From positions 1 to 6,716 of the forward strand of contig QNBI01000117.1 of the NCBI GenBank assembly GCA_003641675.1: DNA of 6,716 bases, in the 5' to 3' direction. Below, piece after piece: positions 6,163 to 6,716 of this stretch. Origin of the DNA: Spirochaetota bacterium (lineage in GTDB: Bacteria; Spirochaetota; Spirochaetia; SZUA-6). Both the position numbers and the translations under genes were made by a program. Under the pieces are notes generated by a model. It saw nothing but the letters and a program-made list of their open reading frames with translations, made no database searches and was not told where the DNA came from. The first letter of the stretch is position 1; each line of letters opens with the position of its first letter.

Positions 6163-6716
6163 TTACACTTCTGCCTTTTCTATTTTAACAGCACAGACTT
6201 TAAGTTCCGGTATTTTTGCCTCCGGATCTACCTCTCTAATGGTAAGCAGGTTAACAGCGGCTTCCCGGAAATGAAAGGGAATAAAAACAGAGCCCTCCGA
6301 CACATAATCCGTTACTCTGGTTTTAACCTTTATACTTCCCCTTCTTGAGGAGACGGTGACAAAGTCGCCGGTTTTTACCTGCAGCTTTCTTGCATCTTCG
6401 GGATTTATTTCTACATAGTTTTCCGGAACCTCCCTTTCAAGAACACTTGTTCTTCGGGTCATTGTCCCTGTATGGAAGTGCCAGTAAGTGCGTCCCGTCG
6501 ATAGAAGGTAGGGATAGTCGTTATCCGGCTGTTCAACAGGAGGCACGTATTCTGCCGGGCAGAAAAGCCCTTTCCCCCTGGTGAATTTCCCCTTGTGCAG
6601 GTATGGAGGCCCAGGATGGGATTTATCAGGGCAAGGCCATTGCAATCCGAAAGGATCGAGTCTGTCGTAGCTGATTCCTCCGTATATCGGTGTTACAGCG
6701 GCAATTTCATCCATTA
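6163..6716 (-). CDS. fdhA: Molybdopterin oxidoreductase, formate dehydrogenase alpha-type, C-terminal part (5' end outside window)
   Basis: The visible 184 or so codons are the end of a large Mo/W-bisMGD enzyme that oxidises formate or reduces CO2. They cover the molybdopterin dinucleotide-binding domain. Near the left of the visible protein is DEIAAVTPIYGGISYDRL, and then GLQWPCP, FTRGKGLFCPAEY, LLSTGRTYWHFHTGTMTRR, YVEINPEDARKL, SSRRGSIKVKTRV, FIPFHFREAAVNLLT and KIPELKVCAVKI. This order is typical of FdhA/FdhF rather than of nitrate or DMSO reductases. The ATG at 6714 is not the start: the reading frame stays open to the window edge, and DEIA lies deep inside full-length relatives. The active-site Cys or Sec and the N-terminal cluster motif therefore lie outside. 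Its TAA abuts the ATG of the HydB-like gene. The subunit pair downstream suggests a soluble, NAD(P)-linked enzyme. Confidence 0.92.
   Translation of the reverse strand, partial: MDEIAAVTPIYGGISYDRLDPFGLQWPCPDKSHPGPPYLHKGKFTRGKGLFCPAEYVPPVEQPDNDYPYLLSTGRTYWHFHTGTMTRRTSVLEREVPENYVEINPEDARKLQVKTGDFVTVSSRRGSIKVKTRVTDYVSEGSVFIPFHFREAAVNLLTIREVDPEAKIPELKVCAVKIEKAEV

Overview
The window reads as chromosomal DNA from an anaerobic bacterium. The right half encodes a molybdopterin (formate dehydrogenase-type) enzyme with iron-sulfur and flavin/NAD(P) partner subunits and a molybdenum-cofactor guanylyltransferase. The left half carries a CGGC-domain protein and a NimA-like flavin-binding protein, both common in anaerobes. 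The sequence alone does not fix a phylum. All coding regions fit the standard bacterial code.

Layout. Positions 1-724 (+) hold the remains of a sulfatase, cut by the left edge and broken by a frameshift in a C7 tract and an in-frame TGA. Positions 725-1003 are an AT-rich, apparently non-coding gap. Positions 1004-3502 (+) are a compact four-gene run: CGGC-domain protein, NimA/pyridoxamine-phosphate-oxidase-like protein, DUF432 protein and MscS-family channel, with junctions of +3, -8 and +8 nt. Positions 6716 down to 3504 (-) hold a convergent run: the C-terminal part of a molybdopterin oxidoreductase (5' end outside the window), a HydB/AsrA-like iron-sulfur subunit, a HydG/AsrB-like FAD/NAD(P)/[2Fe-2S] subunit, then a 63-nt gap and a MobA-like protein. 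The two runs meet tail to tail with one base between their stop codons.

How the genes work together. The right-hand run makes sense as a soluble formate dehydrogenase. Electrons from formate at the Mo/W-bisMGD site would pass through HydB-type clusters to the HydG-type flavin and NAD(P), or in reverse for CO2 reduction. The MobA-like protein would supply the guanine dinucleotide form of the cofactor. The left-hand run couples two probable redox or metal-binding proteins to a mechanosensitive channel and its DUF432 neighbour. A shared role in stress response is only inferred from the gene order.

No RNA genes, CRISPR arrays, insertion sequences or convincing rho-independent terminators were seen. 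The best candidates for something less well described are the DUF432-MscS pair, with a 10-residue tandem repeat inside DUF432, and the FdhA-HydB-HydG-MobA arrangement.
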